Shown here piece by piece: positions 55,918-64,000 of a stretch of DNA of 64,000 nucleotides. Numbering within the stretch: the first letter of the stretch is position 1; the number at the start of each line of letters is the position of its first letter. Made by a program: the position numbers and the translations under genes. Source of the DNA: Desulfuromonadales bacterium (GTDB lineage Bacteria > Desulfobacterota > Desulfuromonadia > Desulfuromonadales > Geopsychrobacteraceae); assembly GCA_016931615.1 (NCBI GenBank), contig JAFGEL010000052.1:19834-83833 (forward strand), given 5' to 3'. Under the pieces are notes generated by a model. It made no database searches and was not told where the DNA came from. It saw nothing but the letters and a program-made list of their open reading frames with translations.

Positions 55918-56853
55918 TTATTTATCCAGCCCGGCATCGCACAACATCATTTCTACCAAATCAACAAAATCAATTCCGGCGTGCTTTGCCGCTTTCGGCA
56001 GCAGACTGGTTTCCGTCATTCCCGGAACCGTATTCACTTCAATGCAATAGAATTCACGTTCTCGGAACATGAAATCGATACGCGCCGCCCCTCTGCAACC
56101 AAGAACCTGATAGGCTTTGACTGCGGCCCCCTGGACCTGCTGGTAACTGACCGGATCAATGGGCGCGGGGACCAGGTAATCAGTGTCGCCGGAAACATAT
56201 TTGGCCTGGTAATCATAGAAACCGCTCTTCGGCACAATCTGAATGATCGGCAACGCTTCAGCGTTGATCACTGCAACGGTCAGCTCATCCCCGGCGATAA
56301 AATCTTCAACCAGAACGGTTCCATCCAGCTGTGCTGCCGCATCAATCCCCTCCTTCAAAACTTCTCTTGTGCGGGCGATGGTGATGCCGATCGTTGACCC
56401 TTCACGCGAGGGCTTGACGACCAATGGCAGATGGTGACAGCGTTCAAACAATGCCTCCGGCGAGTCTCCTGGCCGAATAAAATCATATCCGGGCGTCGGC
56501 AACTCGTGATACAGCAGCAGCTGTTTGGTCATCACCTTATCGATCGCCACGCTGGACGCCATGACACCACTGCCGGTATAAGGAATCCTCATCATCTCGA
56601 GCAATCCCTGAATACGGCCATCTTCTCCGAAACGCCCATGCAGGGCGACAAATGCGACCTCTATCTGTTCGCTTTTCAGCTGTTCGGCAATATCATGTCC
56701 GACATCGATGGCCTGGGCCCGGTATCCCGCTGTCTGTAACGCCGCGAGAACTGCTTTACCGGTTTTCAGCGAAACCTCCCGCTCAGCCGACAGACCGCCC
56801 ATCAGGACAGCGATTTTCTTGTTCAACAGCTCATCACGAGTCATCATTCCCAT
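55918..56853 (-). CDS. ddl: D-alanine-D-alanine ligase
   Basis: ATP-grasp ligase of 311 aa making the D-Ala-D-Ala dipeptide for peptidoglycan. Seen: IAVLMGGLSAEREVSLKTG, LHGRFGEDGRIQGLLE with Glu/His contacts, MRIPYTGSGVMASSVAIDK, VKPSREGSTIGI, and FYCIEVNTVPGMTETSLLP. Several adjacent ATGs allow slightly different starts; the longest is given. It lies directly after murC (6 nt). In related genomes murB normally stands between murC and ddl; here there is no room for it. Confidence 0.95.
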   Translation of the reverse strand: MGMMTRDELLNKKIAVLMGGLSAEREVSLKTGKAVLAALQTAGYRAQAIDVGHDIAEQLKSEQIEVAFVALHGRFGEDGRIQGLLEMMRIPYTGSGVMASSVAIDKVMTKQLLLYHELPTPGYDFIRPGDSPEALFERCHHLPLVVKPSREGSTIGITIARTREVLKEGIDAAAQLDGTVLVEDFIAGDELTVAVINAEALPIIQIVPKSGFYDYQAKYVSGDTDYLVPAPIDPVSYQQVQGAAVKAYQVLGCRGAARIDFMFREREFYCIEVNTVPGMTETSLLPKAAKHAGIDFVDLVEMMLCDAGLDK

Positions 56854-56859
56854 AGTGCT

Positions 56860-58236
56860 TTAACCCTTATGCTTTAACGACTCAGCGACCAGACCACACA
56901 CCTGATTGACGTTCCCGGCCCCCAGGGTGATGACCATATCTCCGGGCTCAGCGATCTCTGCAACGTAGGCGCTGACCTCTTCCAGAGTAGCTCGATAGAC
57001 CACCGCTTTATGTCCATGCTCCAGCACCCCCTGTGCCAGGGCCTCCCCTGTAGCTCCGTCAACGGGATCTTCTCCGGCGGCGTAGACGTCAGTAACAACC
57101 AGAATATCGGCCTGGTAGAATGCGGTCTGAAAATCTTCAAACAGGGCAGCCGTGCGGGTGTAGCGATGGGGCTGAAAAACCGCGATCACCCGTTTGTTCC
57201 AACCGCTTTTGGCCGCACCGAGGGTTGCTTTGATTTCTGCCGGGTGATGCCCGTAATCGTCAACCAGCATAATGCCGTCCACCTCTTCGCGGACTTGAAA
57301 ACGTCTTTGCAGTCCACCGAAATTTCTGAAACCGCCGATTACGGTCTGAAAGGGGATCTCCAGCTCGTGGGCCACGGCAATCACCGACAGAGCGTTCAAA
57401 ACGTTATGGCGACCCGGCATCCGGAATGAAATCCGCCCCAACTCCTGGCCACGATAAAAAGCATTAAAACTCGTTCTTCCCTGGCGTTGCTTGACATCCT
57501 CAGCATAAAAATCCGCCTGGCTGCTGAAGCCGTAGGTGGTAAAGCGCTTTTTGACCGCAGGCAGGATATCCTGGACATTCTTGTCCTCCAGGCAGAGAAC
57601 CGCGCGGCCGTAAAAGGGTACCTTGTTGATAAAATCAACAAATATCTGCTTGATCTCTTCGATCCCCGAATAATAATCAAGATGGTCGGCATCAATGTTC
57701 GTTACCACCGCGATGGTCGGTGACAGATGCATAAAGGAACCATCCGACTCATCAGCTTCGGCAACCAGGAATTTTCCTCTCCCCAGTTTGGCGTTTGAGC
57801 CGAAAACATCCAGACGGCCACCGATGACCGCTGTCGGGTCGATCCCGGCATGATGCAAAACGACCGACATCATGCTCGTCGTGGTCGTTTTGCCATGCGT
57901 TCCGGCGATGGCAATGCCGTATTTCATACGCATCAGTTCGGCAAGCATTTCAGCCCGGGGGATCACCGCAATATGCTGCCGTTGTGCTTCGACAACTTCG
58001 GGATTGTTTGCCTTGACCGCCGTCGAAGTCACAACCACATCGACATCGGTAATATTCTCAGCCTGATGACCGATTTTTATTTCGCCCCCCAATTCAACCA
58101 GTCGCCGAATGGCATCGCTGTCATGCAGGTCTGAGCCGGACACCAGATAGCCCTGATTAAGCAGCAGTTCGGCGATTCCGCTCATACCGATTCCGCCGAT
58201 TCCGACAAAATGGATTTTTTTGATTCGCCCGTACAT
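56860..58236 (-). CDS. murC: UDP-N-acetylmuramate-L-alanine ligase
   Basis: Adds L-Ala to UDP-MurNAc; 458 aa. Seen: [18 protein letters not shown], Walker-like [34 protein letters not shown] and QPHRYTRT. The ATG at 58236 overlaps the murG stop (TGATG) with AAGGAG ahead; longer upstream frames lie inside murG. Confidence 0.97.
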   Translation of the reverse strand: MYGRIKKIHFVGIGGIGMSGIAELLLNQGYLVSGSDLHDSDAIRRLVELGGEIKIGHQAENITDVDVVVTSTAVKANNPEVVEAQRQHIAVIPRAEMLAELMRMKYGIAIAGTHGKTTTTSMMSVVLHHAGIDPTAVIGGRLDVFGSNAKLGRGKFLVAEADESDGSFMHLSPTIAVVTNIDADHLDYYSGIEEIKQIFVDFINKVPFYGRAVLCLEDKNVQDILPAVKKRFTTYGFSSQADFYAEDVKQRQGRTSFNAFYRGQELGRISFRMPGRHNVLNALSVIAVAHELEIPFQTVIGGFRNFGGLQRRFQVREEVDGIMLVDDYGHHPAEIKATLGAAKSGWNKRVIAVFQPHRYTRTAALFEDFQTAFYQADILVVTDVYAAGEDPVDGATGEALAQGVLEHGHKAVVYRATLEEVSAYVAEIAEPGDMVITLGAGNVNQVCGLVAESLKHKG

Positions 58237-59327
58237 CAGTGCTCCTTCCGACTGGGGGTTGCCACCAGCGCACGACACTCAGCGAGAATTTTTTCCGCCG
58301 CTCCCGGCCTTCCGAGTGAGCGGGCATTTGCACTCATCTGTCGCAGCAGCGCTTCATCGTTCATCAGGTTGCCGATTTCTTTAGCCAGCACCTCTGTACT
58401 CAACTGCTGTTGTTTGATCATCCGGGCAGCCCCTGCCTTTTCCAACATTTCGGCGTTAGCGGTCTGATGGTCTGCTGCAGCATAAGGGTACGGAATCAGA
58501 ATCGCCGGGCGGCCACACACGGTCAGCTCCGCCAGGGTTGTCGCCCCCGCACGACAGACAACCAGCGAGGCCTCCTGGTAAGCCTGAGCCATATTGTCGA
58601 TAAACGGCACGACCCTGGCCAAAGGATAACCGGCGTCACGGTAAGCCTGTTCCACCATTGCAAAATCCTCGTCGCCGGTTTGATGTAAAATGCTCGGCGG
58701 CTGTTCCCAGCTCTTGAGTATCGGCAACAGATCGATCAGCGCCTCATTGATGGCCCGGGCCCCGCGGCTGCCGCCAAAAACCAGCAGACTGTTCGGCTCC
58801 GCTACACTGTCGGCAATTTCGTCGAAACCGCTCCTCAGAGGGTTACCGGTGACCAGGCTTTTCTTTACCGCGAATCCCGGTCCGCTCTGGGGAAAAGACA
58901 GGCAGACCAGCTGGGCCCACCGGGCCAGCAGACGATTACTCAAACCGGCGAAAGCGTTCTGCTCATGAATGACGTAAGGGATGTGCAACCACTTGGCAGC
59001 CAGCAATACGGGCACCGAGACATAGCCCCCCACCCCGACAACGATTTCAGGAGCGAATTGTTTTAAAATATTCCTGGCCTGAATCAGACTCCTCAGCAGT
59101 TTCGGGAGCAGTTCCAGGCGTCCGCGCCAACCGCGGCCAACAACTCCGACCATATCGACAGTGGCCAGAGGCAGGCCGAGCTTCGGCAACATCCGTCGTT
59201 CAAGTCCCTTGTCCGTTCCCACGAACAAAACCGCTGCATGCCGGTCCTGATGAAGTAACAGCTGCGCCAGGGCGACCGCCGGGAAAAGATGACCGCCGGT
59301 TCCACCCCCGGCCAGCAGCAGTCTCAT
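58236..59327 (-). CDS. murG: UDP-GlcNAc lipid II transferase MurG
   Basis: GT28 glycosyltransferase of 363 aa that converts lipid I to lipid II at the inner leaflet. Seen: [46 protein letters not shown] and [36 protein letters not shown] with the UDP-GlcNAc site. Overlaps ftsW by 4 nt and murC by 1 nt. Confidence 0.97.
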   Translation of the reverse strand: MRLLLAGGGTGGHLFPAVALAQLLLHQDRHAAVLFVGTDKGLERRMLPKLGLPLATVDMVGVVGRGWRGRLELLPKLLRSLIQARNILKQFAPEIVVGVGGYVSVPVLLAAKWLHIPYVIHEQNAFAGLSNRLLARWAQLVCLSFPQSGPGFAVKKSLVTGNPLRSGFDEIADSVAEPNSLLVFGGSRGARAINEALIDLLPILKSWEQPPSILHQTGDEDFAMVEQAYRDAGYPLARVVPFIDNMAQAYQEASLVVCRAGATTLAELTVCGRPAILIPYPYAAADHQTANAEMLEKAGAARMIKQQQLSTEVLAKEIGNLMNDEALLRQMSANARSLGRPGAAEKILAECRALVATPSRKEH

Positions 59328-60427
59328 GTCTGGCTCCCGACGGAATGGGAAATATTCAACAGAATGCCGACCGCGACCAGGCTGACCACCAGGCTGGTTC
59401 CCCCGTAGGAAATAAACGGCAGGGCCAGCCCCTTTGTCGGCAGCAGCCCCATACAGACGGCCAGATTGACGAACGCTTCAAGGCCGAGAAGCAGACTCAG
59501 ACCAAACGCCAGATTGCGGCCAAACGGATCCTGGCACAGCAGAGCGACGCGGATACCACACAGCACCAGGAGCAGAAACAGCGCTGCAACGACCAGCACT
59601 CCGATCAGTCCGAGCTCTTCCCCGATAACCGAAAAAATAAAATCGGTATGTGCTTCCGGAAGATAAAACAGTTTCTGCTCGCCGATCCCCAATCCCTGTC
59701 CCAGAACTCCGCCCTTCCCAAAGGCGACCAGGCTCTGGATGATCTGGAATCCGGTATCGAACGGATCATCCCAGGGGTCAAGAAAGGCCATGATCCGCCG
59801 GCGGCGATAATCGACCTGCATAACCAGAAAGTAGAGCACCGGCAGGGTCATCAGAATCGTCGGCAGGATGTAGAGCCAGCGAACACCAGCGACGATCAGC
59901 ATGGCCAGGGCTACTCCGGCGATAATCATGGCACTGCCGAGATCCGGCTGTTTCAACAGCATTCCGAGCAGCAGGCCGAGAACGACCATATAAGGCAGGT
60001 AGCCTTTGCTCAGCGAGCGCACTTTTTCTTTCTTCCGCGTCAATGAGTGGGCCAGATAGAGAACCAGAGCCAATTTAACCAGTTCAGCCGGCTGCAGCGT
60101 CAAACCGGGCAGTCGCAACCAACGCATGGCACCGCCGACCCGAACACCCAAACCGGGAATAAAAACCAACGACAATAAAACAATGCTGGCCAGCAGACTG
60201 AACACGGCAATTTTTCGCCAATTCTGGTATTTGAAATATGCAGCTCCGATCATCAGCAGACAGCCGGTCAGGGCATAGGCCAGTTGACGTTTCAGAAAAT
60301 AAAACCCATCATTAAATCTTTCCGCAGCCATAATTGCCGACGAGGAATAGACCATCACTACCCCGATGCAGGTCAGGGTTGCAGTAATCAGCAGCAGAGT
60401 TGCATCCACATCGCGACGAAACGTCAT
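59324..60427 (-). CDS. ftsW: putative lipid II polymerase FtsW
   Basis: SEDS-family septal glycosyltransferase of 367 aa with about ten membrane helices. Seen: DATLLLITATLTCIGVVMVYSSSAI, GGAMRWLRLPGLTLQPAELVKLALVLYLA with the conserved catalytic Asp region, GLGIGEQKLFYLPEAHTDFIFSVIGEELG, and KGLALPFISYGGTSL. Overlaps murD by 4 nt (60424-60427). Confidence 0.96.
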   Translation of the reverse strand: MTFRRDVDATLLLITATLTCIGVVMVYSSSAIMAAERFNDGFYFLKRQLAYALTGCLLMIGAAYFKYQNWRKIAVFSLLASIVLLSLVFIPGLGVRVGGAMRWLRLPGLTLQPAELVKLALVLYLAHSLTRKKEKVRSLSKGYLPYMVVLGLLLGMLLKQPDLGSAMIIAGVALAMLIVAGVRWLYILPTILMTLPVLYFLVMQVDYRRRRIMAFLDPWDDPFDTGFQIIQSLVAFGKGGVLGQGLGIGEQKLFYLPEAHTDFIFSVIGEELGLIGVLVVAALFLLLVLCGIRVALLCQDPFGRNLAFGLSLLLGLEAFVNLAVCMGLLPTKGLALPFISYGGTSLVVSLVAVGILLNISHSVGSQT

Positions 60428-61782
60428 GAGGCCTCCTGTCGTTCTGGAAGTGCCTCGACCAGGCGCTCAAAGACTGAACCCCGTTCCTCGAAGTTGGCAA
60501 ACATATCGAAACTGGAACAGGCCGGCGAAAGCAGTACGGCCCCTCCGACCAATGTAATTTCGTAGGCCTGACGGACGGCTTCTGCCATCCCTGAAACAAT
60601 GCGGATTTCACTCACTCCTGAAAGTTCGGCGGCCATCCGCTGAGCCGCTTCACCGATCAGGATGAGATGTTTGACTTTTTTCTCCAGCAGCGGTCGCAAT
60701 GGTGTGAAGTCTCCACCCTTATCCTTACCGCCGGCAATCAGCGTGACCTTATCCCCGAGCCCGGACAGACTTTTGATCACACTCCCGACATTGGTTCCTT
60801 TCGAATCGTTATACCAGTCAACGCCGCCAAGCCTGCGGACGAGCTGCATCCGGTGATCCAATCCGGCAAAACTCCCTATCGCCTTCCACGCCAGTTCAGC
60901 TGGACAGCCCAGCAACAGGCCACAGCTCAGTGCCGCCATAGCGTTTTCGATATTGTGCTCTCCGGCCAGTTGCAAAGTCTCAAGCGGCAGATGAAGTTCT
61001 GTCTCCTGCCAATTCCAAACCAGCTTATCACCCAGACGCATCATGCCTTTAACCAGACGGCCGTGGGATGAAAACCACACCTTGGTTCCCTGAACAGTTT
61101 CACTGAGTCGGCAGATGTTGGCATCATCGGCATTGAGCACGGCATAATCTTCGGCGGTCATATTGCGGAACAGGTTCAGTTTAGACCGATAATAGCTTTC
61201 CACATCCGGATAACGGTCCAGGTGGTCTTCACTCAGATTCAGCAACACCCCCACGCGGGGGTGAAACTGGTCGATCGTGTCGAGTTGAAAGGATGACAGT
61301 TCAACCACGACAACATCCAGATCCCGGCCACAGGCGTCGATGAGGGGTGTCCCTAAATTTCCCCCGGCAAAGCATTTTTTATTCCAGCTTGTCATCAACC
61401 GTTCGATCAGACTGGTGGTCGTTGATTTACCATTTGTACCGGTCACGGCAATCATCGGAGCGGTGATCTCGCGGGCAGCCAGTTCGACTTCAGCGAGGAG
61501 CGGAATATTACAGGACCTGGCCCGATGCAGCGGTTCACAATCGAGAGGGACCCCTGGGCTCACGGCAACCATATCCGCCTGCTCAAACAGCTCCAGGCTG
61601 TGCCCTCCCAGATCGAACCTCACCGGCAAGCCCTGGAGTGAACCAAGCTCAAGTTCAGCGGCCTGACGTTTGTCCGACAGCGCCACGGACGCTCCACGCT
61701 CAACCAGGTAGCGGACCAGTGCCTGGCCGCTTTTTCCCGCCCCGATAACGACGATTTTCTGGTTCTGGTAATCCTGTTTCAT
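60424..61782 (-). CDS. murD: UDP-N-acetylmuramoyl-L-alanine-D-glutamate ligase
   Basis: Adds D-Glu; 452 aa. Seen: [38 protein letters not shown] (P-loop), [18 protein letters not shown] and [10 protein letters not shown] with [14 protein letters not shown]. Overlaps mraY by 4 nt. Confidence 0.97.
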   Translation of the reverse strand: MKQDYQNQKIVVIGAGKSGQALVRYLVERGASVALSDKRQAAELELGSLQGLPVRFDLGGHSLELFEQADMVAVSPGVPLDCEPLHRARSCNIPLLAEVELAAREITAPMIAVTGTNGKSTTTSLIERLMTSWNKKCFAGGNLGTPLIDACGRDLDVVVVELSSFQLDTIDQFHPRVGVLLNLSEDHLDRYPDVESYYRSKLNLFRNMTAEDYAVLNADDANICRLSETVQGTKVWFSSHGRLVKGMMRLGDKLVWNWQETELHLPLETLQLAGEHNIENAMAALSCGLLLGCPAELAWKAIGSFAGLDHRMQLVRRLGGVDWYNDSKGTNVGSVIKSLSGLGDKVTLIAGGKDKGGDFTPLRPLLEKKVKHLILIGEAAQRMAAELSGVSEIRIVSGMAEAVRQAYEITLVGGAVLLSPACSSFDMFANFEERGSVFERLVEALPERQEAS

Positions 61783-62855
61783 CGCAGCTTCAGTGTTGAT
61801 AAGGCAATCAGTGCCAGCACAATGCTGATAATCCAGAAACGCACGATAATTTTCGGTTCAGGCCAGCCTTTGAGCTCGAAATGATGATGAATCGGCGCCA
61901 TGCGAAAGACCCTGCGCCCCCAGTAGCGAAAAGAAATAACCTGAACAATCACCGAAAGCGCTTCAATAACGAAAATTCCCCCGACAATCACCAGCACAAA
62001 TTCATTTTTGGTAATAACCGCCACCGCTCCCAGCGATCCACCCAGTGACAGGCTGCCGACATCCCCCATGAAGACCTGGGCCGGATAGCTGTTAAACCAC
62101 AGAAAACCGAGGCCGGCGCCAACCATGGCACCGCAGAGGATTGACAACTCACCGGCACCCTGAATGCCGGTGATCTGCAGATATCCCGAAAGCTTCGCAT
62201 TGCCGGCCAGATAGGCCAACAGCAAAAAAGTTGCCGCCGCGATAATCATCGGGCCTATGGCCAGACCATCGAGGCCATCGGTCAGATTCACCGCATTACT
62301 CGCACCGACCATGACCAAAACGGCAAAGGGGATATAGAAGACGCCCAGATCGGGGTTGACGTTCTTGAAAAAAGGCAGACTTAAGTGGGTTTCAAAGTTG
62401 CCGCTGAAATAAAGCAGCACTGCTGCGAGAGTGGCGATGAGAATCTGCCAGAACAGCTTCTGGCGCGCTGATATGCCATCGCTGTTCTTACGCACGACTT
62501 TCAGATAGTCATCGATAAACCCGATAGCACCGTAACCTGCTGTCACCATCAAGGTAACCCAGATAAACAAGTTGGTCAGATCAGCCCAGAGCAGGGTCGG
62601 GACAATGATCGCCAGCAGGATCAGGGAACCTCCCATCGTCGGGGTTCCTTCCTTGACAAAGTGCGATTCCGGTCCGACTTTACGGATCGTCTGGCCGATC
62701 TGCATGCGTTGCAGTGTGGCGATCAGCCAGGGGCCGAGGATGAAAGATATCAACAGCGCAGTAATGGTCGCGTAAATCGTCCGGAACGTGATATAGCGGA
62801 ACACGTATAAAACCGAGTATTCCGTATGCAGAGGGTATAAAAGGTGATACAGCAC
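61779..62855 (-). CDS. mraY: phospho-N-acetylmuramoyl-pentapeptide transferase
   Basis: Integral membrane enzyme of 358 aa that makes lipid I. Seen: [29 protein letters not shown] with the catalytic Asp pair, [15 protein letters not shown], the Mg-binding [12 protein letters not shown], and [15 protein letters not shown] with the HHH motif. About ten helices. It follows murF after 3 nt. Confidence 0.97.
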   Translation of the reverse strand: MLYHLLYPLHTEYSVLYVFRYITFRTIYATITALLISFILGPWLIATLQRMQIGQTIRKVGPESHFVKEGTPTMGGSLILLAIIVPTLLWADLTNLFIWVTLMVTAGYGAIGFIDDYLKVVRKNSDGISARQKLFWQILIATLAAVLLYFSGNFETHLSLPFFKNVNPDLGVFYIPFAVLVMVGASNAVNLTDGLDGLAIGPMIIAAATFLLLAYLAGNAKLSGYLQITGIQGAGELSILCGAMVGAGLGFLWFNSYPAQVFMGDVGSLSLGGSLGAVAVITKNEFVLVIVGGIFVIEALSVIVQVISFRYWGRRVFRMAPIHHHFELKGWPEPKIIVRFWIISIVLALIALSTLKLR

Positions 62856-62858
62856 CTG

Positions 62859-63998
62859 TCAGCTCCCTTGTCCCGGGCGGGTTTGCGGGTTTGTCCGTTT
62901 AATAGCTTCGACCACCTGTTCCAGTTTGACACCACGCGAGCCCTTGATAAGAATCCTGTCTCCGGAACGTTGCTCATTCTGCAGATAGCTGACGGCTTCA
63001 ACGGCATCAGCCAGCTGAACTGTCTGTTCAGCAGCCAGTCCAGCTTCGTTGGCGGCCTTGCACAGAACCGCTGCAAACGTTCCGACCCCGATCAACAGGT
63101 CAACAATTGTTGCCGCCCTGGCCCCCAACTCCTGATGAAAAGCCACTGCGTTCGGCCCCAGCTCCAGCATGTCACCGAGAACCGCCAGGCGCCGCCCCTG
63201 CCCTTTGAGTTCAGCCAGGGCATCCAGAGCCGCCGCCGCCGACAGAGGATTTGAATTGTAGCTGTCATCAAGCAAAACCCCTCCACAGGGCAGAGGGAAA
63301 AGGCTCATCCTCCCGGGAACCGGGATAAAAGCCTGCAAACTGGTCACTATTTCCGCTACCGGAACATTCAGCTCCACGGCTGCGGCGGCAGCAGCAAGTG
63401 CATTGGCGATATTGTGACGGCCGGAAAGTGCGAGCTTAACCCTGTGGCGCTCTCCGCCAACCAGCAGGTCAAAACTCGGCCGGCTGTTGTCACCGCTGAT
63501 GTTTTCAGCTCGAACAGCTGCTTCAGGAGCGAGGCCATAGGTGAGTTTCTTCACTCCGTTGGCAACGGGCAGACTGGCGACCCGCGGATCGTCGAGATTC
63601 ACGATCGCCACTCCTCCCCGCAAACCGGCAAACAGCTCCCCTTTAGCCCGGGAGACGCCATCCAGGCCCTGCAGGGTTTCCAGGTGAGCCGCAGCGATAT
63701 TGGTAATAACACCGATAGTCGGCTGGGCGATTTCGGTCAGGCGGGTGATTTCGCCCAAAGCACTGGTTCCCATCTCCACAACCGCCCACTGGTGATTTTG
63801 CTCCAGCTTTAACAGGGTTAGCGGCAAACCGATCAGGTTATTGAAGTTTCCAGCGGTTTTCAACCCCGGGCCGACGCGTTCAAGGATATTGGCCAGCATC
63901 TCTTTCGTGGTCGTTTTTCCTGCTGATCCGGTTACAGCGACGAGGGGACCTTTTAACTGCAAACGATAGGCGGCAGCTATATCGCCCAAAGCCCTAAG
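62859..63998 (-). CDS. murF: UDP-MurNAc-tripeptide-D-Ala-D-Ala ligase MurF (start outside window)
   Basis: Adds D-Ala-D-Ala, the product of ddl, to complete UDP-MurNAc-pentapeptide. About 380 of roughly 455 residues are visible; the frame remains open to the right edge, so the N-terminal UDP-binding domain lies beyond it. Seen: VAVTGSAGKTTTKEML, NNLIGLPLTLL, VEMGTSALGEI, LDDSYNSNPLS and LGDMLELG. It is the first of ten dcw genes read here from the right edge towards ftsZ. Confidence 0.95.
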   Translation of the reverse strand, partial: LRALGDIAAAYRLQLKGPLVAVTGSAGKTTTKEMLANILERVGPGLKTAGNFNNLIGLPLTLLKLEQNHQWAVVEMGTSALGEITRLTEIAQPTIGVITNIAAAHLETLQGLDGVSRAKGELFAGLRGGVAIVNLDDPRVASLPVANGVKKLTYGLAPEAAVRAENISGDNSRPSFDLLVGGERHRVKLALSGRHNIANALAAAAAAVELNVPVAEIVTSLQAFIPVPGRMSLFPLPCGGVLLDDSYNSNPLSAAAALDALAELKGQGRRLAVLGDMLELGPNAVAFHQELGARAATIVDLLIGVGTFAAVLCKAANEAGLAAEQTVQLADAVEAVSYLQNEQRSGDRILIKGSRGVKLEQVVEAIKRTNPQTRPGQGS

Positions 63999-64000
63999 GG

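Noticed and set aside
59345-60046. 233-codon plus-strand frame
   Set aside because: Antisense to ftsW; composed of Gln/His-rich sequence typical of complementing hydrophobic codons.

Overview
The window is a gene-dense stretch of chromosome with no insertion sequence, phage gene or CRISPR array that I can see. It looks like an anaerobic, motile deltaproteobacterium of the Desulfuromonadales/Geobacterales type. The best marker is a citrate synthase of the eukaryotic mitochondrial kind, a known trait of Geobacter relatives. Supporting traits are a class I hybrid-cluster protein behind FNR-type boxes, a TRAP dicarboxylate-type transporter, many PAS and Cache sensor kinases with HD-GYP and PilZ proteins, and an N-type (possibly sodium) F-ATPase. 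The genus is inference.

Layout. 1-6 kb: end of a chemoreceptor, an RlmI-type methyltransferase, a small SAM methyltransferase, a TANGO2-like protein, an OmpA-family lipoprotein and citrate synthase. 6-14 kb: dusB overlapping an NtrB/NtrC two-component pair, dnaB, a UPF0316 membrane protein and an M23 envelope peptidase. 14-17 kb: hisI, hisG and hcp. 17-20.4 kb: a four-gene set divergent from hcp, made of a cytoplasmic solute-binding-like protein with a DUF1858-like head, a HypB/CobW-like GTPase, an orphan ABC ATPase and a small zinc ribbon. No permease is present, so this looks like a cofactor or metal handling machine rather than a transporter, and it is the most interesting system here. 20.4-29 kb: c-di-GMP and sensory genes, including a three-gene binding-protein/hybrid-kinase/HD-GYP operon. 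29-33 kb: a class V aminotransferase and the rpsF-rpsR-DUF2232-rplI operon.

33-43 kb: an atpDCQBEFAG N-ATPase-like operon with a b-delta fusion, no atpR and an alpha subunit whose P-loop lysine is arginine; then ychF and a K+-dependent-type membrane pyrophosphatase. 43-46 kb: pth, rplY, prs, tRNA-Gln and ispE. 46-50.5 kb: a TRAP operon with a divergent second DctP-like gene, preceded by a good sigma-54 promoter and an upstream palindrome. 50.5-52 kb: a small lipoprotein, and a lipoyl-less E2 acyltransferase interrupted by an in-frame stop. 52-64 kb: the division and cell wall cluster read murF-mraY-murD-ftsW-murG-murC-ddl-ftsQ-ftsA-ftsZ, all on the minus strand, tightly overlapped and lacking murB at its usual place between murC and ddl.

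A dispersed hairpin repeat of about 110-120 nt occurs twice, at 11.4 kb and 50.6 kb. Starts were chosen from Shine-Dalgarno spacing and family length. Functions are from recognised motifs; no database search was possible.
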